Source: Ceriagrion tenellum
Taxonomy: Eukaryota > Arthropoda > Insecta > Odonata > Coenagrionidae
Direction of reading: 5' to 3'
Length of the DNA stretch: 64,000 nucleotides
Assembly (NCBI GenBank): GCA_963169105.1
Contig: OY720642.1
Span: forward strand, 15,556,965-15,620,964
Shown: positions 35,376 through 46,730 of the stretch, piece after piece
Position numbering within the stretch: position 1 is the first letter of the stretch
How the letters are laid out: every line of letters begins with the position of its first letter
Program-made: the position numbers and the translations under genes
The notes under the pieces: generated by a model
What the model was told of the DNA's origin: nothing
The model's database searches: none
What the model saw: only the letters and a program-made list of their open reading frames with translations

Positions 35376-36144
35376 CACTCATTTGCTGAGAGAGCATGCA
35401 GCATAAGCGTCCATTTTATTGGTGTGAATGAGGTTTTCACTGTTTCAGCGACGAAAACCTTGAACTTAATATTTATTTTATATTTTATCGTCACTTAAGT
35501 ATTCGCCTTCATATACAATGTAATCATTCGTTAAATTAGCACCCTTGAATAGCGATACGGTTTACTTTTCTATACAATTACATTTTTCTGCTTCTGTTAT
35601 ATTTTTCTGATATTTTTCTATAGATGAAGTTTCGCATACATTTATGCATCTTAAGGTATGCACAAAAATGAGGAGTATGCACATTTTTCTTCAGAAATCT
35701 CAGCATTATACTCTTATAGTGCAGTTTGCGTTTTGGGTAACACAAAAGAAGGAACCATAATCCCACCCCTGAAGTTTGTATAATGTAGCGGTGTATAATT
35801 TTGCTCACAATTTAGATGGATATCCTTGTTTTTGCGTCATTAATAACGGCATACCTTAATAGTCTGTTGGACACATATATCTTCCTTAAACTACTACTTT
35901 ATACTTCGACTCATAAAAATTTCCATTCAGCAGCAGTCAATTTCTCTTAATTTGAATAAATATCAGCATGGAAATGGGCCCATATTGCTGCTCCTCATTT
36001 CCATTTTAATGTTTTGTTGCGATTAAATTCTGCACATCTGGAAATGGTTAATATTTTAAAATTGAATTATGGACTCTCATATCATTGAGACAATTAAATA
36101 AAATATGAACTGTTATTTTAGGATTGCCTATACGAAGCTGAAAA
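35376..36144. other. Unassigned AT-rich DNA
   Basis: Nothing recognised. Confidence 0.5.
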
Positions 36145-36193
36145 AGACAATATAAGTACAAGCGTATGTGCGTAATATGTACGTATATTGTCT
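36145..36193. repeat. Short inverted repeat
   Basis: The arms agacaatataagtac (36145-36159) and gtacgtatattgtct (36179-36193) are complementary at 14 of 15 positions around a 19-base loop. It may be a relic of small inverted-repeat element ends or a chance hairpin in AT-rich DNA. Confidence 0.7.
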
Positions 36194-38779
36194 TATTTTA
36201 GCACAAGCCAAATGGCGATTAATAAGAATTTTTGAGCATTCCTTGCAATCAACGAAGAGAATTAAAATAGGAGAAAAAACTGATAATGGTTGATGGTAGA
36301 CACTGTGGTTAACTAAAGAACGTTCTTAATGCTCAAAATATTTATGCTTCCATTTCCTCCCACAGGGAACATTTAATCACAACAGCAATGATCTTAAAAA
36401 AAATCATAAACTTATCAATAGGAAAATATGTAGTAAGAAAAAGGAGTTTTATGCTTGTTTAACAAAAAAAGAAGAAAGTTTATGGTTAGGCCAGGTGTTC
36501 TTCACTCAAAGACCGTGATCTCGCAGCAAGTTACTCACAAATTTAATTCACAACTAACACAAGATTTCCCAGACTGAAAGTCCACATCAAAAATTTATTA
36601 TGAGCGATGATAAAAAGAAGACAATTACAGCAAAGTAGCATATGATAAAGGCAATGACTTCATTGACGGTGAACTTCGCAAGATTTACGTTGCTGCCGCC
36701 TTTTGAATAGCTTGCTAAATTAATATCGAGGATCTTTATATTAATATTGAAGTAAGAAACTATGAATGGAATTAGAGTTCTCAAGATAAGACGTATTCCC
36801 TTATTATTAACATAAATACCAAGGATTGTTCACATTTTAAGAAAGTAACAAGACATGAAAAATTAAGGAGTGTTCCAGGAAAATTAGATATTTAAATGAA
36901 GTTTTCTAACATGTTAAGACGTTAAGTACAGGGAGGTGAACGCAGAGGTTTGATTTCCTGCCAGGACTCATAAGGTAAACCTGGATGGAGTTTGAAAGGA
37001 AATAATAACCATATGTGGTGCTAATAAGTTAATCAATGGCATTAAAGGTCTGCAAGTTGTATTTGGTATTTGGTTTAAAAAATGTTTTTACTGTAAGTAT
37101 TATTTGTTGTATATCATGGCCCTGAAGATGCAAAAATTCAATTTTTAAACGTTGGTAAGAGGCAATTAAATTGATTATTTGAAGACTAACCCTCCAGAAG
37201 TATATTGAGTGTATAAATGTGGTCAAGGCTTACTCGCATTACAAATTTTATGTAAAAATAAAGTCTGTTTGATAAGACAGACCTTACCGGGGAAAATGTA
37301 GGCTTTGCAATGATTTTTGCGCAGGAAACAGCATAGCAAAGATCCCTTTGTCTCATATGCACCGATTAATTTTATCCTAGTTCAAATATTTCTGGAAAGC
37401 TATATTTCATCCACTCCTCATGAGTAGAAACATAAAGGGAAAACATTTCACATTAGACCAATCGGAAAATGTTTTGATTTTCTGGTAGCGATTTGACGAT
37501 ACTGAGCAAGTAAAAAAGCTTCGGCATTAAAAATACGATGTACTGCTTTTGATGCCCTTTTGGTCACATCTCCCCGTTGGAGAAGCGATAAGCTCGGGAT
37601 TGTGCGGGAAAAATCCACTTGTTGACACTCGTCCTTAAGCGGATGACAGGAACACTGTCCGTCAGAGAGGAAAAGTCAGTTGAAATCTGGCCGCGTGGCC
37701 TTTTCATCGATTCCATTGTACCTCGTCACCGGTCAGAGGAACGCACTCCCTCAACTTTTTCTGTTCTGTCCGTAGCAGCACTTCCTAGCTCAGCTGAATG
37801 TATCTTACTACTTATTGTGATGACATGCGATTATTGAGACTAAATAATGACGTGGTTTCATGAGGCCCAGCATTAAAAGGGCGAGAGTAAAGATTTTGAT
37901 TCGCCAACATGAAGACTTCGCTGCAACAACATTATGCGATTTGATTTAAAAATTATTGAGTTTTATCTTTAAGCGAGTCATCTTAATTTATTTGATACGT
38001 AAGTAGTTTTTGATCGCACGCCAATATAAGGAATCGACATAGAGCCAAGGATGCCGTGTACACACACAAAAATATATTACTCCCTCGAAAGTAAAATTAC
38101 CATCGCAATTTTTTTCTGAAGCATAATCAAGGATGTTAGCACCAATATATAAAAAAGGCGCAAAATAAAAAAGTACGTATTTTGAAAAGAGCTCATTTGG
38201 AGTTTTCATATTTAAACGTGTGCACTAAAATGCAGATCATCAATTAATTTTGTCACAGTATAACGCGCCGATGCTTTCTCTTTCACTTTAGCATTCACGC
38301 TTAGGAATCAGTATTTTATGCTTGTAGTTATCAAACACAAATGTACCAGAAGCTCAATTTTTCATACTCCCGTAACAAGGCAACGGATGCATATTTTACA
38401 AAACAATTGGGCTTGGTAAAATATGTAGATAAACGGCACACGTTCTGAAAATTTTGAGTGAACCGAAGGGGTCAAGAGCAATTCGTTCGAATTGACATGG
38501 AATGACCAAAAGGTGCCCGGGTTTCTGCTGGCTGTGACATGTGAGGAGGAGGAATTCGCTGTGACATTGTGCGGGTCATTTATCAGGAGCAACAAAACGA
38601 GGAATTTGATTGAAAGGTGGTGTGATTTTCCAACAAAATCGTCCCCGGTAGCAGTGCAAAAAGATTCGGAGTCCCTGTTTTCAAGGCCAAAATTGTTTTT
38701 GTTGAATATTTTTTTAAGAAGTCATCTTAACAATTAATTTTTTGCCATAGTATCATAGTATTACTAGCTGACAGAATAA
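36194..38779. other. Unassigned DNA with one CTGAAGA hairpin
   Basis: No gene recognised. At 37121-37155 the plus strand reads cctgaagatgcaaaaattca followed by atttttaaacgttgg. A CTGAAGA strand, an aaaat/atttt stem and AAACGTTGG resemble the motif at 28.8 kb, with GAAAC changed to TAAAC. A slightly GC-richer patch at 37560-37800 has a 72-codon frame without motif. Confidence 0.45.
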
Positions 38780-38956
38780 CAGTAAAACCTATCTTAAGCG
38801 GGCACCCGTGAGATAATGACCTCGTATTGAGGTGCCCGCTGATGGGAGGAGAAATTTAGAGAGCTTATGCATCGGAAATCACTCCGTTTCCGATGCACTC
38901 GGCCGATTAGAGATGTGACCGCTTAAAAGAGGTGGCCGCGGTGGTTGGTTTGGCTG
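38780..38956. mobile_element. pogo/Tigger-like MITE
   Basis: The left end cagtaaaacctatcttaagc followed by gggcacc resembles the terminal repeat of pogo/Tigger-like elements. The right side contains gtgaccgcttaaaagaggtg, whose reverse complement (cctcttttaagcggtcac) matches the left arm, and ends ggctg before ta. Two internal hairpins are clear. One is agcgggcacc at 38797-38806 with ggtgcccgct at 38831-38840. The other is gcatcggaaa at 38869-38878 with tttccgatgc at 38887-38896. At 177 bases it has no room for transposase. The right terminus is less well preserved than the left. Confidence 0.62.
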
Positions 38957-41925
38957 TATTTCTAAATGCCTGTTAATAAAAATTATAGCTGAAGGTGACG
39001 GAAACAGAAATGGACCAATTTTTACATATTGTGAGGTTTGTAGTATGATGATTTCTTGGTGACTCAATATAAACTGGCAGCTATAAAAAGCTGAGAATGG
39101 GCTGCAGAAGGGTTAAGCTGTTGGCGGGACACGGTTGGGTTTCCAGGGTTGGAAATGGAGCCGCTTTGACTTATTGGAAATAATAAAACTGACCACGAAG
39201 CCTTTGATTATACGTAAATACCAGAGATATGAGCATACTCTGTCTGCATAATTCAGTAAATGATATAACATAATAAACTCAAATGCAATTAATAAATTTA
39301 ATTTCCAAATAATAAAATCTCAACCATCACAAAATATAATACATAAAATTTGAAACGAGTAAAGCTAAATACACAAGCAATCATGCTCTTCATTGATTCA
39401 AATAGCTTCACCACAAAAATAATTAATAACAAATCTGCGTTAAGGCAGCAATAAAGAGAATAGTTGGATAATTTTGAAACTCTTCTCTTAACTATATCCT
39501 CGAATATAAATGCGTATAAATGCTTTTGCTGGGTTTACTGCTTCATATTAAGCGGTCCCCGTTTCGTCAGGCCTGTATCTTCACTTTGAAGAATGCAATA
39601 ATACAGATTTTTCTTCCCGACAAACAAGATGCCTCCCACAATCGTGTTTCAGTAGGTTTCATCCTCGTAGACATGTTTTCTGTCCGAAACTCTCCCGAAT
39701 TATTAATTAGACAGAAACAGGAGGAAAACAGAGAAAGTTGTCCTCGTTGAGAGGAGGACTTATGATCAGAGGTGCGGTCATGTGTTTACCTTGTTTGTTT
39801 CGGTGTTTATGTGCGTGTACCTCTGTGTTTTTTGCTGATTGTATGAGGAGGACAGCACACAGAATGTTGCCGGCGTATCGTGACTGCACAGTGTGATTTG
39901 AATTCTTCCACCTACACTGTTTCCCCTCGGGGACACTCGTGACCCAATTGTTTTCGCAACGGGGCAATACGTGCTTTTAATTCATCATCTCACTTAAAAG
40001 CCGGTTGGTCGCCCCGGACAACACAGGATTCCTTTAGTGCATTTACTTTGTCGGGAAGGAAGAAAAGGCCGGACGGCCGATTCCGAAAATGGACGTTGGA
40101 TTACGACTCAGACGAAAAGTAATTTCTTTGCGTCACAGTGTTTGGATGTGTACATGGTGTGCATGTGAAGGCATCGCGAGCTAATGTTTTAGCTCTGTCC
40201 AGGAGAGAAAGAGTTTAGCTTGGAAGAATACAAAATAAAAATGAAAAAGAAAATTCAGTAGCTACGCTGTAGAAAATCAATAAAGGTTTCCACACAAGCA
40301 TAAATCTTAAATGAAGAAGAAAATTGAATTCAATTCAGTTCCTTTTTTAAAATAGCACGAGAAATTGAAACTCAGTACGGAATAAAGAATGTAAAAATTG
40401 CCTATTTCGCCTAGAAAATGTGAGGTTTTTGACAAAAAAATTTTATGGGGATATTACGGGCAATCATTATTATCATTTATTGTATTCTCTCAAAGAGAAA
40501 GTAAGTTATCACAAATAATTTGATTAAGAGGGGAAAAGGAGGTAAAGCCACGCTCAGCAGGACACGTCATCGTACCAGCCTCATTTCGTATTTCGTATTC
40601 GTATTTCATCATACCAGCCTCAATTTAACGAGAAACTCGGAAATATGGTGGTTATATCTAGATCTTTGGCCAGAAAAAACGAAATTAATTAATTTCTACT
40701 TATATTTAGTGGTTTGAAAACGTAAATATTAGGAATATGGATGTATTTTCTTCACATAACACAATTATTTCCGATCATTATCTAAGATTTTATGGCTTTA
40801 AACAGAATATTAAAACAATGAAAATAAATTAAATTGATTGGGGATCGTTGAACTTCAAAATTTTTCATAATTTGGAAAAGTAGAAGAGGAAAGCGCTCTC
40901 GATAAACTCATCAAATGCCTTGAAAAACACAGAGCTTGTTAAGAGGTGTTTTAAAGAGGGCATGGGAAATTATTTGCACTCTGCACAACATGGCCTTTGT
41001 CGAGTAAAATTTTTTTCCTAGATGGACACACTCCTCTCTAGCTGGTCAAATGTACACACTGTCAACAATAAAGACAATTATGAAAGAGAAAATTAAAAAA
41101 AAATTGCTGTTTCGTTATTGATTAAAATCTGATCATAAACATAATTTTAGAGAAAATTATAAATTCAACTGTCATCTACCATACGTTGACATTACGTATA
41201 TTTGGCGGAAAAAGGAAAAAATTAATGCTAATTGCAATATAGCACGTCATATGACGATATACAAAAATTCTTGTATGGTTCTCATTTTTTTAAATTGCTT
41301 CGTTATTGATTTGAAAATCTCTCGATTCACCACCATTTTCTTCAGAGTATAAGTTAAGGCTCACGACATCAGTGGATAAGTTTTTATCTCGAGCAATCAA
41401 AAATATTTTGTAAGGTTCGCAATATTGTTTTTACATTTCAGATAGTTGATAGGGTATTAATACGAAATATATCTTTAATTAATGGAAACCTTAGAGTGCC
41501 ATATGCACCTCTATGTAATAAATTGACACAAAAATGCATAAATACTCGATGAGGAAATCTCTAAATCTAAATTATATGAGCCAAATGATCTGCCACTTTT
41601 CTGGACATAGGAAATATTGCTCTTCTAGAAAACATTTGCTTGATCTTCCAGACGGCAATAATATTTTCTATAAAAGTTTCTCAATCGTTCCACCGAGTGT
41701 TGGGCTTCATTACTACTTTAATCATTTATTACACAAATGTTGCACTTTTATGTTTAAAATTTATCAAGGAATAAATGAAAATACAAATTAAAAAGTTGGA
41801 GTGATTCATCGCGATTAAGAAAGCCTGACTTGGAGCTGTGGGAGTGAGATGTTTTTAGAAGAGGATGCAATAGAAGAGGATTTTTGAGTGATTGAGTACT
41901 TCAAAAAATGATAAAAGGCTCCATG
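38957..41925. other. Unassigned DNA
   Basis: No gene recognised. Around 39700-40170 the DNA is GC-richer, with open frames of up to 86 codons but no motif. A short direct repeat, tcatcgtaccagcctca and tcatcataccagcctca (from 40567 and 40606), flanks a run of cgtattt-type units. Confidence 0.5.
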
Positions 41926-42385
41926 CTGTCAACCAATTCATTGAAAGGAAAATTACGTTTAATGCTTGTGTTTTGTGGGGCAGAAACGTAGTCACTGAGA
42001 AAGGAGGACGTGAATAGGCTGCAGGTAGTTGAGATGTTGGTATGGAGAAGGACGAAAATGGGGCGGTGGATGAAAATGAAGATAAACGAGGAAGTGCTTT
42101 GTGTAGTTGGTGAGGAAAGAAAACTTTTGAATGATATCCGGGATAGGCAGGGTAGGTGGATAAAAGAAGTAATAAGTGGTATTGGGTTGCTCGAGGTAGT
42201 GATTGAGGGAAGGATATTGGAAAAATGAGGGAGAAGCAGAAATTAAATAGAATTCACGGACTGGTCGATTGCATTCGAACGCGGAAAAGAAAATATATAA
42301 AGAAGGCGCTAAAAGTGTAGAAAAGCGGGATTGAATTTCTCTGGCTTTCAATAAACTCTATCTATTACCAGTAGAATTCTTAAAT
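41926..42385 (+). mobile_element. LINE family A fragment, copy 1
   Basis: One frame from about 41935 to the stop at 42226-42228 is broken only by tag at 41989-41991. It reads FCGAET before the stop, then SLRKEDVNRLQVVEMLVWRR, then INEEVLCVVGEERKLLNDIR, DRQGRWI and LLEVVIEGRILEK. This follows the LINE pattern LYGAETWTLRKEDxxRLEAFEMWxWRR, TNEEVLxxVGExRxLLNxIRxRQxxWI, LLxxVIEGRxxGK. The TW of AETW is now a stop. The 3' untranslated part ends ctattaccagtagaattctt, shared with copy 3 at 46.6 kb. A 119-codon minus-strand frame (41992-42351) is its shadow. Confidence 0.88.
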
Positions 42386-42423
42386 GAAAAAAATATATCA
42401 GCACACGAACGCCATCGGTAGGT

Positions 42424-42444
42424 ACGACATCAATATGTCGTCAG
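42424..42444 (-). ncRNA. CCTGACGAC hairpin motif
   Basis: The plus strand reads acgacatcaatatgtcgtcag. The arms acgacat (42424-42430) and atgtcgt (42435-42441) pair around caat. On the minus strand it begins CTGACGAC, as at 55.0 kb. No GAAAC follows the stem, so this is a structural relative at best. It is probably part of a retroelement 3' end just beyond the LINE fragment. Confidence 0.3.
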
Positions 42445-42992
42445 GTTTTCAGTATGGTGATTATTTCATTTCATTTCAAATTATGATGATTGCAGAGCGC
42501 TGCAATCGTATGATGCGTATCTCCATATTTATAAGCAGGAAGTACGAAATCTTTTATCTAGGCCTTTGAAAATGTCGTTTAAAATGTTAAAAATTAAAAA
42601 AAACCAGCACCGTCATCTTAATGGAATGAGGCGTTGTATAAACATTATATTGTGCGTCCTAATCTTATAAGTACTGATAAATCAACGGTTAAGGGCCTAA
42701 CAAAGAGTATAATAGCAATTTAAAAGACATATTTCCGCGCGCTGTTTAATTCGCGCTTAACCGAAACCTTCAATGCTTAATTCTCATTTGTTAAGGTGCT
42801 TTGAATATAAGGATAAAAAGCCGAGACAGCGGGTGACGCGATAAAAAACTAAAAAATATTTCCTTTTTGTGGACCTCAAAAACTACATCATTACCGGTGA
42901 TCGTTAACTTTTGTTCTAGTTTTATCTTTAAAAGGTCAAGGTGAGTTTATTTCGCACCCTTTCCATTCCCAACACCATTGTCGTGATCCATA
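42445..42992. other. Unassigned DNA
   Basis: No recognisable feature between the LINE fragment and the SINE. Confidence 0.5.
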
Positions 42993-43005
42993 CCGCTGTA
43001 GAGTT
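42993..43005. repeat. SINE target-site duplication, left copy
   Basis: ccgctgtagagtt here and ccgctatagagtt at 43312-43324 differ at one base and exactly bracket the SINE. They are the duplicated target made at insertion. Confidence 0.8.
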
Positions 43006-43311
43006 GGATTGGATTGGATATTTGGAGAGGCGACCGACGGCTATGGTCATTTGCGCCATAGCGGATAGGTAAGGGAGGAAGGGTGAATGGAAACCCGGCG
43101 TCGGCATTAGCCTGCTCTTAGCGAAAGGTGCCAAGGGGACCACGGTTTAACGTCTCATCCGACAGACGGAGTACTGTTCTTGAAGTGCCCTCCACAAGAC
43201 ACTCAAATAGGGATCGAGTACCCTCTGAAAAACATCCGCTTCTGCAGGGATTTGAATCCAGGCCGCCCGTGTGGTAGACGAGTACTCTAGCCACCACACC
43301 AACCCGATCCC
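43006..43311 (-). mobile_element. tRNA-derived SINE, well preserved
   Basis: On the minus strand the element starts gatcgggttggtgtggtggc followed by tagagtactc, which resembles an RNA polymerase III A box. About 40 bases on it has ggattcaaatcc, a good B box, so the first ~70 bases are tRNA-like. A non-tRNA body of about 200 bases follows, and the element ends in a short tandem tail (tatccaatccaatccaac, 43003-43020 on the opposite strand). The near-perfect 13-bp duplication on both sides proves a retroposition event mobilised by a LINE. Open frames through it (104 and 71 codons, minus) are incidental. The parent tRNA cannot be named securely. Confidence 0.85.
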
Positions 43312-43324
43312 CCGCTATAGAGTT
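43312..43324. repeat. SINE target-site duplication, right copy
   Basis: ccgctatagagtt, the partner of the left copy at 42993-43005 with one mismatch. Confidence 0.8.
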
Positions 43325-43494
43325 TTTCTGGTAGATGAGAGGAAGGGTAAAGGTCGAGTTATCTTCTTGTCCGCGGGGGCGACCGATAAATAGATCATTT
43401 GCACTATTATAAAGAGGAGTAATGGTTGGCAAGTTTTGGAATTATTCAGAGAATGGATAGTTATCCGTTGTCACCTTTATTTGTCACCATGTAT

Positions 43495-43675
43495 ATGTCA
43501 CCACCACACCAATCTTTACCACAGCGTCACTTGGAGTGATCTCGACATAGCACTCAAGTATGGATAGGGACTTCACTGAAAAATTCCCTACCACAGCAGA
43601 TTGAACCGAATACCATTTAATTGGAAGCCAGGGCCATATTTGCATCGCCAACCCGAACCTCATGTAGGAGGAGTG
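43495..43675 (-). mobile_element. Second, older copy of the same SINE family
   Basis: On the minus strand gttcgggttggcgatgcaaa and the later cggttcaatctgctgtggta align with the tRNA-like head of the SINE at 43.0 kb. Next, ggaatttttcagtgaagtcc and ctatccatacttgagtgcta match its body (gtttttcagagggtactc, ccctatttgagtgtc). The copy has many substitutions and lacks the 3' tail region. It lies about 180 bases from the first copy in the same orientation. Confidence 0.6.
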
Positions 43676-44167
43676 AAACAGTTCTAGCTAAAAAATGACG
43701 ACCGGTGCCTGGAGCTTGTGGTAGCAGAGTGAAATTTTTCCGATTAAGCAAACCAACTTAAATTTCATGAGGAATGGTTAAGGTGGCTGAAATTGTATAA
43801 GTGAGTCACTGAGCGAATATTTTAAGAACGTTTCGAGTAAATCGAATAGAAATTCTCGGGCCAAATTTTACTCGAGTATATCGGTTTGTTCGGTGGAAAT
43901 TAACTTCCCTGTAGGGATATCAATGATGCTCGAGTTACATTTTGAAATTTTCGACTTCATTAAAGCATTTTTGTGACTTACATTTACGGCACGGAATTCG
44001 AAATTCAGGGAAAACTCATGAGTGAATTAGTATTTTTTACTCGGCTCTATACCTCGACAGTTCACATCATTATTACATAACTTGTATTTTTTCCGCGTTT
44101 ATGGGCGAATCTGTACATCAAGAACTTTATTATTTCAGAGCATCAAGATTCCATCATTCGGATATAC
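43676..44167. other. Unassigned DNA
   Basis: Nothing recognised. Confidence 0.5.
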
Positions 44168-44352
44168 CCGGATATCATTCAGAAGTTTCTTTCCTCACCC
44201 ACTACAACAAAGCACTTTCTCGTTTATCTTTCTTTTCATCCACAGCACCTTTTTCGTCCTTCTCCATATCCACATCTCAACCAAATGCAGCCTATTCACG
44301 TCCTACTTTCTCATGAACCACGTTTCTGTCCCGTAAAATGCAAGATACCATC
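44168..44352 (-). mobile_element. LINE family A fragment, copy 2
   Basis: The minus strand reads LAFYGTETWFMRK, a stop, DVNRLHLVEMWIWRRTKKVL, then KINEKVLCCSG, a stop, and GKKLLNDIR. This is the same protein segment as copy 1 at 41.9 kb, with matching DNA (gacgtgaataggctgca, aatgatatccggg). It keeps the ETW that copy 1 lost but has its own stops. Similarity ends abruptly at 44168 just after aatgatatccggg. The two plus-strand open frames of 84 and 71 codons (44082-44336) are shadows. Confidence 0.8.
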
Positions 44353-44439
44353 AAATTGCCAAGAAGCCAAATCCGTAAGATGCAATTTCTTTTACATTTT
44401 TCTTGACACATTACCAATAAGTATACAACGTTTAGCACA

Positions 44440-44880
44440 AATCTGCGCATTGACAAAAATCAACAACCTTAAGTTAAACCAGGAAAGGAGAGTGAGGAGA
44501 AGAAAGAGTGATATAAGGAGAAACTCGACTTTGGACTGACAAGGAGAGTGGCCGTGAGCAGTGAAACGGAAGGAGGCGAGGGAGGGAGAAGGGGAATCGA
44601 GAAAAATGCCTGAGTTGCCTTCTCCGGGGGAGGAGAGGTTGAATGCAGCCAGGAGGGGTCAAAGGGACTGCGGGGGCATTCGGAAGGAGTGGGTGGGAGA
44701 CACGGGAAGCTGAAGATGACGGTTTACTGGCGCCTCGAACTTTCCTCCAGGCGGCGACGGAGAAGACAAGAAGATAGTGGGGGGTTGAGGGGTGAGGGTG
44801 GTCGAGCAGTTGAGGCGAGGGAATAGTGAAGGGGGAAGACAAAGGGTGAAACGACTTCACCTGTCATGCGACCGCACGAG
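44440..44880. other. Purine-rich, GC-rich patch
   Basis: The plus strand is strongly purine-biased (ggaaaggagagtgaggagaa, ggaggcgagggagggagaag). It holds a 128-codon minus-strand open frame that is proline- and serine-rich. The frame looks like a product of composition. No motif is seen. Confidence 0.45.
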
Positions 44881-46280
44881 CTGAGATAAACAACGAGAAA
44901 GAGTTCGTGGTATTACAAAAAGGTAGAATAGCACGGAGAAACGGAAAGAAAATGGAAAAAAAACATTTTAGGTGACCCATCTCGGCCAGATTCATTCGTT
45001 GCTTCACATACGAGATGTTTTCACTGGCATGAACAGTTAAAATGATTATTTTGTTTGTCGCAGGACCGCATAGGCAAGAGGAAACAATAGTCGGTGGATA
45101 TCAAAATGAGTAATTATTGTGCTCAGTTATTACAATTAAATCCATTAAATAAATTTTGTATTATAACTGACGGCCTGGGCTAGCTTTTAAAGAGGATAGT
45201 TTGTAAGAAGGCCAGCTTTTATTCAGGATTTTCCATTCTGAAAATTTTTGGTGGACAATATAATCGACTTATATGATAATTTTTAGAGCAGTGACTCCAA
45301 ATCTGGGAAAATACTTGTTAATTATTGTAGGGACTGAGTAAAATATATCAATGGACACGTAGGCGGCTGATTATTCCATGAAGTCCTACAGGTAGGAGAA
45401 CTATACCAAAGAAAGAGGCAATCATGAAGCACGCATACATACATTTCTACATTTGCTAACCCTCGGCCCACAGAATTGTTTCATACCACAGGAGAGAGTT
45501 AAAGCTAGATATTTGACCAACTGCATTTGCCTTCCTGCATAGTCAACCTGTCCATTTGAGACAGGGAGACAGATGTGGCTAATGCAGTCAGAAGAACTAA
45601 TATTAGACTTATTTCAAATATCACTGCGGCTATAAGAGAACAAGGTCGGAAACTCTTCAGCCGATAATATTTTCATTCCGTTTCAGCCTCATCAGTGTCC
45701 ATCACTAGGATGCATATCTTGCAAGTAAATTTAATATAGAAGAGAAAATCCAATATCCTATGCGATGTAGTATGAATTGAACTCCAACACAGTTGCAAAG
45801 GTGATCCCTCAACAGGGAGGAGAGGTGATAGATGATTTTTAGCGTCGGAGTACTCGAGAGAAGATGAGTATGGATGGAATAAGAGAGGTAAGACTCATAA
45901 TGGTGCATCAGCTCAACCATCAAGATTCTTGTCCGAGCTATTTGAGAGGTATCTTATTCAAGGTGACATATTCAAGGTACCATATTTAAGGAGAAGTATT
46001 TTTCTACAATAATTGTAGTGTACAGTAAAGCAATAGTATGTTTTACACAACGGCGGCAGTGTAAAAGTTTACCGGTTGATAGCACCCAATGAGAGTAAGC
46101 CACCAAGGCTATTCAGGTACTACTGCACCACATGTGAATATTAAACCATACTATTTGCATTGAACACTACTATAAATTCTTCGTAAATTCACGAGGTGTT
46201 GGCGAAAACACTTGAGTGAAAATATCATTGCAGTCCTTTCAAATGATTTTTATTGATTTCAAATGACGACGATTCCATCC
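44881..46280. other. Unassigned DNA with one CTGATGA...GAAAC motif
   Basis: At 45679-45700 the minus strand reads gacactgatgaggctgaaacgg. It keeps both conserved hammerhead strands (CTGATGA and GAAAC), but only four bases separate them, too few for a normal stem II. The surrounding 300 bases have no coding frame. Nothing else was recognised. Confidence 0.4.
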
Positions 46281-46640
46281 ATTTTAGCAAAAGTTGGAAA
46301 GCTCGGATGGACGACAAACCAGGAAGTCCCTCGTGTGGTAAGTGAGGAAATGAAACTTCTGGATATAATCAGGGAGAGGCAGGGTTGGTGAATAGAAGAA
46401 GTTATGAAGAGGGCAATGGGTTGCTAATGACGGGGAAAAGAGGGTAGGACGTTGGGCAAGCGGGGAATGGAAGAAAGGAAATAAGATTTATGGACGGGAT
46501 TAAGAAGGAAAGGAGGAGACTGAACTGAAGTAGGAAATGCCTACTTTAGGTAAATCGGTCCCTAAAAGTGTTGAAAATCTGGAGAACTCTTTTCAGGTTT
46601 TCAATAAAACCTACTATAAACCGGTAGAATTCTTATCGAA
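46281..46640 (+). mobile_element. LINE family A fragment, copy 3
   Basis: The frame reads KLGWTTNQEVPRVVSEEMKL, then LDIIRERQGW, a stop, IEEVMKRAMG and further stops. It matches the NEEVLxxVGEExxLLxxIRxRQxxWI segment of copy 1. The 3' untranslated region includes ggttttcaataaaacctact and accggtagaattctt, shared with copy 1 (ttcaataaactctat, accagtagaattctt). The shared 3' end shows that the two copies ended at the same place, as expected for target-primed retroposition. Confidence 0.75.
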
Positions 46641-46730
46641 CGTATATGCTCTTATATTGACAAAATCTTTGTTTACGCGCTCACATTAATTCTAACTGCC
46701 CAGAGATTCGAGTTTTTGGAGCCATTGCAA

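Noticed and set aside
41992..42351. 119-codon minus-strand open frame
   Set aside because: It is the reverse-strand shadow of a LINE fragment whose plus-strand frame has clear LINE motifs.
43240..43312. Possible tRNA gene (A and B box present)
   Set aside because: The cloverleaf is incomplete and the sequence continues into a SINE body with a repeat tail and target-site duplications.
44474..44860. 128-codon minus-strand frame
   Set aside because: The DNA is strongly purine-biased, so a proline/serine-rich frame on the other strand is expected by chance.
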